Shown here piece after piece: positions 6,239 through 9,079 of a DNA stretch of 9,079 nt. The stretch spans positions 1 to 9,079 of the forward strand of contig CAZUNO010000050.1 of NCBI GenBank assembly GCA_964621445.1, written 5' to 3'. This stretch comes from CAZUNO01 sp964621445 [NCBI: Candidatus Hadarchaeota archaeon]. Its GTDB lineage: Archaea; CAYQAE01; CAYVLA01. The notes below the pieces were generated by a model, which saw nothing but the letters and a program-made list of their open reading frames with translations, searched no databases and was not told the origin of the DNA. How positions within the stretch are numbered: position 1 is the first letter of the stretch; every line of letters begins with the position of its first letter. The position numbers and the translations under genes were made by a program.

Positions 6239-6883
6239 ATGTCTCGCTTCAGAAACGGTGGAGTATCTCCAACCGGAATAGGAAGCTTGCTAAAGGAATG
6301 GACAACAAGCGATATCGATAACATGCGGAAGATCGACCAAACCACTGGAGACGACTATGCCAATACCGCCTATGACTGGCTTGGATATGAAATGTACCAT
6401 AAAGTCTGGGACAAGGATTGTGCACTTTGCAACTTCACATATATCACATGTGGTACCAAATCAACCGATAAATATACTGCTGGAGGAGGAACCTACTGGT
6501 TCTATATCTGCTGCAGCCTATATCAGGATTTCAATGATCCCGGTGATGGTGCTTCCGTGGGAGGAAATCTAGATTTCTATAGAGATGACAACCACAGACT
6601 CGAGGCCTTAAACACCCTCGACGGCGATAGATGGTATCGATGGCAAGGAGTCATCTCCGTGGGTAGCGGTAACAAGATATTCCCAAGATTCGAAACTAGA
6701 AGCCGGGCAGAGAACTACATCACTACGGCGACCACTTCTGGTCCGATGCCTACTCCGATAATTACTGTGTCTACGATTACTATGCCAAGCTTTACTCATA
6801 CAGCTAATCCCGCCATTCTCTCATTTAATTCTGAGGCCAGAAATGATGATCCTTGGTTTCCAACGATGAGGCATCACAAATGA
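6239..6883 (+). CDS. Cys/Trp/Tyr-rich extracellular-type protein; C-terminal part of a probable broken gene
   Basis: The frame has 214 codons from ATG 6239, in the same frame as the preceding ORF and only 3 bases after its stop. It has no signal peptide and no Shine-Dalgarno, although its composition is extracellular (CALC, C71, CC91-92, many Trp/Tyr/Asp), so independent export is hard to explain. Residues about 85-155 look beta-rich (TYWFYICCSLY, NLDFYRDDNHRLEALN, RWYRWQGVISVG). From about residue 156 the sequence becomes Thr/Pro/Ser-rich and low in structure. Another forward frame there gives HHYGDHFWSDAYSDNYCVYD and then YYAKLYSYS before TAA 6805-6807, which matches the preceding aromatic/acidic style much better. 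A single-base indel between about 6700 and 6715 is therefore likely. The stop at 6881-6883 overlaps an ATG of the next frame, but that gene more likely starts at 6916. Confidence 0.55.
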   Translation: MSRFRNGGVSPTGIGSLLKEWTTSDIDNMRKIDQTTGDDYANTAYDWLGYEMYHKVWDKDCALCNFTYITCGTKSTDKYTAGGGTYWFYICCSLYQDFNDPGDGASVGGNLDFYRDDNHRLEALNTLDGDRWYRWQGVISVGSGNKIFPRFETRSRAENYITTATTSGPMPTPIITVSTITMPSFTHTANPAILSFNSEARNDDPWFPTMRHHK

Positions 6884-6915
6884 AGGGAGAAAACCGGTCT
6901 TCGGAGGGATTTATT

Positions 6916-7455
6916 ATGAAAAAAATCATAATAGGCGCAGCTCTGCTGGCAGGCCTAGCATTATTCCTAACACTGGTCATGACGCCTCCAAAAGATTGGA
7001 AAAGGGTCTACGCATGGAAGCCGTGGTACGGAGGCCACGCCGAGTTTGAGTTCACAGGTATTCTCAGAAGAAACCGTAGAACCGAAGTATTTATCGATGA
7101 AAATGGCTTCTGGGAATTCCTAGACGGACAACAAATCAAGGGCCAGGGACATATCTCCTATGCCCGGGTGCCTAATTGCCAGTATCTCTTGGACCGTGGC
7201 TCAGTAAACCAGACCGACCTCTACATATACTCGCCCACAGAAATAAGGAGGAAAAAAATCCTGGGAGCCGAAGAGGTCGAGACCTACGATCAGACATCAA
7301 AATGCTTCAGGACTCTAGACAATCACCTCGGCAGCAGGGTAACCATCAAAGGCTGGACCAAACAATACACCATACAAACCCCAAGAGTCCAAATCCCAGT
7401 CACAATCCTCACCCCGGGGGAAATAAGGAAAGCCACACTACAACACAGAGATTAA
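6916..7455 (+). CDS. Small signal-anchored exported protein of unknown function
   Basis: The protein has 179 residues from ATG 6916. GGAGGG at 6903-6908 is 7 bases upstream, and this start puts the signal anchor at the N-terminus (MKKIIIGAALLAGLALFLTL, TM about 3-22). In-frame ATGs at 6853 and 6880 would add an unlikely charged leader. The mature part is beta-strand-like: HAEFEFTGIL, TEVFIDENGFWEFLDGQQIKG, TDLYIYSP, then SRVTIKGWTKQYTIQTP and QIPVTIL. Two cysteines could form a disulfide. It lies 33 bases after the preceding cluster gene and is probably co-transcribed with it. A strand order ending in 'GSRVTIKG' hints at an OB-fold-like or Sm-like barrel, but that is only an impression. No family is recognised, and the gene looks intact, unlike its upstream neighbour. 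Confidence 0.75.
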   Translation: MKKIIIGAALLAGLALFLTLVMTPPKDWKRVYAWKPWYGGHAEFEFTGILRRNRRTEVFIDENGFWEFLDGQQIKGQGHISYARVPNCQYLLDRGSVNQTDLYIYSPTEIRRKKILGAEEVETYDQTSKCFRTLDNHLGSRVTIKGWTKQYTIQTPRVQIPVTILTPGEIRKATLQHRD

Positions 7456-7492
7456 CCGATACCAAGAATCAAGGAAAGATGCCAGGATAAGG

Positions 7493-7510
7493 ATTTCTTT
7501 CTGTCTCTCT
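7493..7510 (+). terminator. Pyrimidine-rich tract after the surface-protein cluster, candidate terminator
   Basis: ATTTCTTTCTGTCTCTCT lies 38 bases after the stop of the 6916 gene. Archaeal termination relies on U-rich tracts in the RNA without a required hairpin, so this tract is the best terminator candidate for the plus-strand cluster. It is interrupted by C and G, so efficiency is uncertain. Confidence 0.35.
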
Positions 7511-7608
7511 ATGCAGCATTTTGCTTCTTACAGGGGCTTTCGTATACAGCCACTGTATTGGGATCCACCTTCAGAGTTCTCGGCCAGCATCAGTATTCCC
7601 TCTTCCGT

Positions 7609-8045
7609 CTATCTGGGCTGCGGCACATAGCTTGGCTTCAGGAGGTTTATTCTGTAGAGGTGGGCCAGCCACACCGAGTCATCCACATCCGTCTTCTCCC
7701 CCGTGATGGCTTTAAGAGACCTGGGGTTGACCAGCACCGGATGGAACCCTCTCAGATCAAAGTAGTCATAGATGCCTCTCCAGTACGATCCTGAGGACTC
7801 CATCACCACAGTTGTGCAGCCCTCATCCACCAAGCGTCGGTGGAGGTGGTGGATTCCGTGGCTGTTGTTGTCCAGGCCCTTCAGCATCTGTGGCTCCTTG
7901 TCCATGGTCACTATGGCGGCTGACAGGTCTTCTTGTGCACATCCAGTCCACAACACTTGTCGAGGACCTGTAAGGCCTCCAGGACCTTTGACTCTGATCC
8001 TTCTACTTGCTTGGTTTGCTTTGTTTTCTTCGATTGCTTCGACAT
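7609..8045 (-). pseudogene. IS110-family transposase remnant (frameshifted, C-terminal half missing)
   Basis: From ATG 8045 the frame reads a Lys-rich start (MSKQSKKTKQTKQ), then CCGLDVHKK. A one-base deletion at about 7927-7935 moves the continuation DLSAAIVTMDKE into another frame; 437 bp is one base short of 146 codons. The DEDD catalytic residues of the N-terminal RuvC-like domain are visible: Asp in GLDVHKK, Glu in VVMESSGSYW, and Asp residues in GEKTDVDDSVWLA. The next family motif SYVP is followed by QPR and TAG instead of the usual 'EIRELRDL'. The Transposase_20 domain with the catalytic Ser is absent: about 145 residues remain of a usual 300-400. On the same strand, 7574-7509, a different frame encodes LKVDPNTVAVYES and KKQNAA before a stop, possibly the original C-terminus left by an internal deletion. 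The element cannot move by itself. Confidence 0.8.
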
Positions 8046-8060
8046 TTTTGTCCTGCTACA

Positions 8061-8076
8061 CCTCCTTTCTAGGAGG
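8061..8076 (-). promoter_or_regulatory. SD-containing hairpin ahead of the transposase, overlapping the inverted repeat
   Basis: On the minus strand CCTCC-TAGAAA-GGAGG forms a hairpin. GGAGG (8065-8061) resembles a Shine-Dalgarno 15 bases before ATG 8045, which is long; a weaker AGGA is closer. The CCTCC belongs to the 3' arm of the 15-bp inverted repeat, so forming the long stem would release GGAGG. A translational switch is possible. Confidence 0.3.
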
Positions 8077-8281
8077 CGTGGCCGTGGATGCATTGCAGGA
8101 CAGGTGTTTGTCAGAGGTGTGTCTGACCCTATCTGTGAGGCTCCTATCCGTGGTAAGTCCACAAAGCGGGATTCTCAAGGGTCAGATCTTGCGCGCAGAC
8201 TGTTGAGCGGGTTTGACACCCGGCCACTTATCGGCGTCTTCCTCTGGCACCTCCCCTGAGACACTTCACGGCCACGCCTCC
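8072..8281. repeat. 15-bp perfect inverted repeat bounding the structured 5' region of the IS110 remnant
   Basis: GGAGGCGTGGCCGTG (8072-8086) and CACGGCCACGCCTCC (8267-8281) are exact reverse complements 180 bp apart. Between them, TCTGACCCT (8122-8130) pairs with AGGGTCAGA (8178-8186). GTCAGA (8110-8115) could alternatively pair with TCTGAC (8122-8127), and GTGG (8150-8153) pairs with CCAC (8159-8162). No target-site duplication is seen outside the arms. The region lies just upstream of the transposase start, the place where many IS110 elements encode their bridge RNA. It could equally be a small MITE-like insertion. No protein-coding signal is convincing here. Confidence 0.55.
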
Positions 8282-8639
8282 ACCGCTCCCCCCCACCAAG
8301 AACACTAAACCGTCTTTTCATCCCGCGACTGCTAAGGAGACATACGAGGCGAACTTCGGCGAGAGGCATTCGGTAACAATTTTATGTTGGACGGACTTGC
8401 ACACAAGTCAGATGTTGAAAGACTGTTATGGAGGTTGTTTGGTGCTCGGCCAACCAGAAGGTTTGATTTGTGTTGCCCGACAGATATCTCTGTGTGTGGA
8501 GTTGCTGAAAAGATTGAAGTCTTGGAGAATGCACCAACATTTGAGAGCCGTCAGTGCATGACACGCGGAAAAGGAGAGAAGGGCGCCAAGCACCAACAAT
8601 ACAGCAGAGGTCTTTCGTAGGAGAAGAGGATGCAATAAC
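8282..8639. other. Region between IS remnant and ABC gene, no convincing gene
   Basis: A 78-codon plus-strand frame (8384-8620) has no Shine-Dalgarno, no TATA element at the expected distance and no recognisable motif. An overlapping minus-strand frame (8656-8426) starts with a hydrophobic stretch but runs antisense into the ABC gene start. I accept neither. The region probably holds the promoter of the ABC gene and the outer end of the IS110 remnant; I cannot place either precisely. Confidence 0.4.
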
Positions 8640-9079
8640 ATGGCGCTGGTTTCCATCCAGGACTTGTCTAAGAGCTACGGAAATATTGCAGCCGTGGACG
8701 GCTTCTCGCTCGAAGTAGAAGAAGGAATAGTCTTGGGCTTAATTGGCCCCAATGGAGCTGGTAAGACCACTATCATGAAAGTTGCCCTGGGACTTCTCAG
8801 GCCTGACAGGGGTAAGGTGGAGGTTTTCGGCGAGGATCCCTGGGACAATCCTAAGATACGAATGCGAACAGGGATAGTGTATGAAAAGGCAAACCTCCCT
8901 CCTCATCGTAAGGTCTTGGACTACCTAGAGAAAACGTGCAGGATCTTTGGCTCCCCAGAATCCAGAGCACAGAAAATGTTGGAGACGGTTGGACTCTGCG
9001 AATCATGGAATAGGCAGATTAGGACGTTGTCAGCAGGCATGTTCCAGAAATTGGTCATAGCCCATTCACTAATACACGA
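8640..9079 (+). CDS. ABC transporter ATP-binding protein (ABC-2 type exporter), partial
   Basis: ATG 8640 is preceded by GAGGA about 9 bases upstream. The frame stays open for 146 codons to the right edge, so Walker B, the D-loop and the switch His are not seen. Visible motifs are an aromatic A-loop region (LSKSYGNIAAVDGFSLEV), Walker A GPNGAGKTT at residues 36-44, LGLLRPDRGKVEVFGEDPW, a Q-loop position occupied by Glu82 (GIVYEKANLPP), and an ABC signature LSAGM at 130-134 followed by FQKLVIAHSLI. This pattern is typical of single-domain ATPases (CcmA/NatA-like) that pair with a separately encoded ABC-2 permease, probably just outside the window. It would power export of an unknown substrate. 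The gene looks intact and unrelated to the IS remnant next to it. Confidence 0.92.
   Translation, partial: MALVSIQDLSKSYGNIAAVDGFSLEVEEGIVLGLIGPNGAGKTTIMKVALGLLRPDRGKVEVFGEDPWDNPKIRMRTGIVYEKANLPPHRKVLDYLEKTCRIFGSPESRAQKMLETVGLCESWNRQIRTLSAGMFQKLVIAHSLIH

Noticed and set aside
1670-7749. GGATGGAACCC occurring three times (1670, 2263, 7739)
   Set aside because: Flanks show no further similarity, and the copies fall in unrelated contexts (two in coding or pseudogene sequence, one intergenic); most likely chance.
8384-8620. 78-codon plus-strand frame before the ABC gene
   Set aside because: No ribosome site, promoter or recognisable motif; it lies in disturbed sequence beside the IS remnant.
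8629-8637. ATG at 8629 as an earlier start of the ABC gene
   Set aside because: It is followed at once by CAA TAA, so it cannot lead into the ABC frame.

Overview
The window looks archaeal, most plausibly from a Thermoplasmata-like or other euryarchaeal lineage. The evidence is TATA-box-like elements about 26-27 nt upstream of the ATG of two divergent genes (leaderless-type promoters), exported proteins rich in N-X-S/T sequons, a winged-helix regulator with a C-terminal membrane hairpin, and a membrane-anchored GATase1-like protein. No rRNA, intact tRNA or CRISPR array is visible. Assignment below domain level is a guess.

Left part (1-4060). On the minus strand, a 598-residue secreted, probably membrane-tethered protein with a TIM-barrel-hydrolase look overlaps by 8 bp a downstream gene that runs off the left edge. 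Divergent to it is a lipoprotein-like GATase1-family protein without the cysteine nucleophile, ending in a coiled coil and a TM helix. Converging on that gene's 3' end is a short minus-strand gene whose last 46 residues are clearly paralogous to the GATase1-like protein's C-terminus (25 identities by eye). The same membrane module therefore occurs twice, tail to tail.

Middle part (4160-5740). A lone tRNA 3'-end-like fragment lies exactly where the sequence changes to a visibly more AT-rich style. It is followed by a possible three-way-junction RNA and a two-gene minus-strand operon: a membrane-bound winged-helix regulator, then a signal-anchored protein. A TTAAC-N6-GTTAA inverted repeat in the divergent intergenic region is a candidate operator.

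Right-middle part (5741-7455). Plus-strand genes encode signal-anchored or exported proteins that I do not recognise. The first two reading frames are in the same frame, separated by one TAA, and the second has a better C-terminus in another frame. They look like one ancestral gene of about 355 codons broken by one nonsense change and one single-base indel. An intact anchored protein follows.

Right part (7490-9079). A decayed IS110-family transposase (frameshifted, C-terminal half lost) has a structured 5' non-coding region bounded by a perfect 15-bp inverted repeat. One arm of that repeat can also pair with a Shine-Dalgarno-like sequence ahead of the transposase. This is where IS110 elements keep their bridge RNA. 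After a stretch of about 360 bp with no convincing gene, an ABC transporter ATPase begins and runs off the right edge. The tRNA fragment, composition change, broken genes and IS remnant together suggest an accessory island at 4160-8380. That is an inference.
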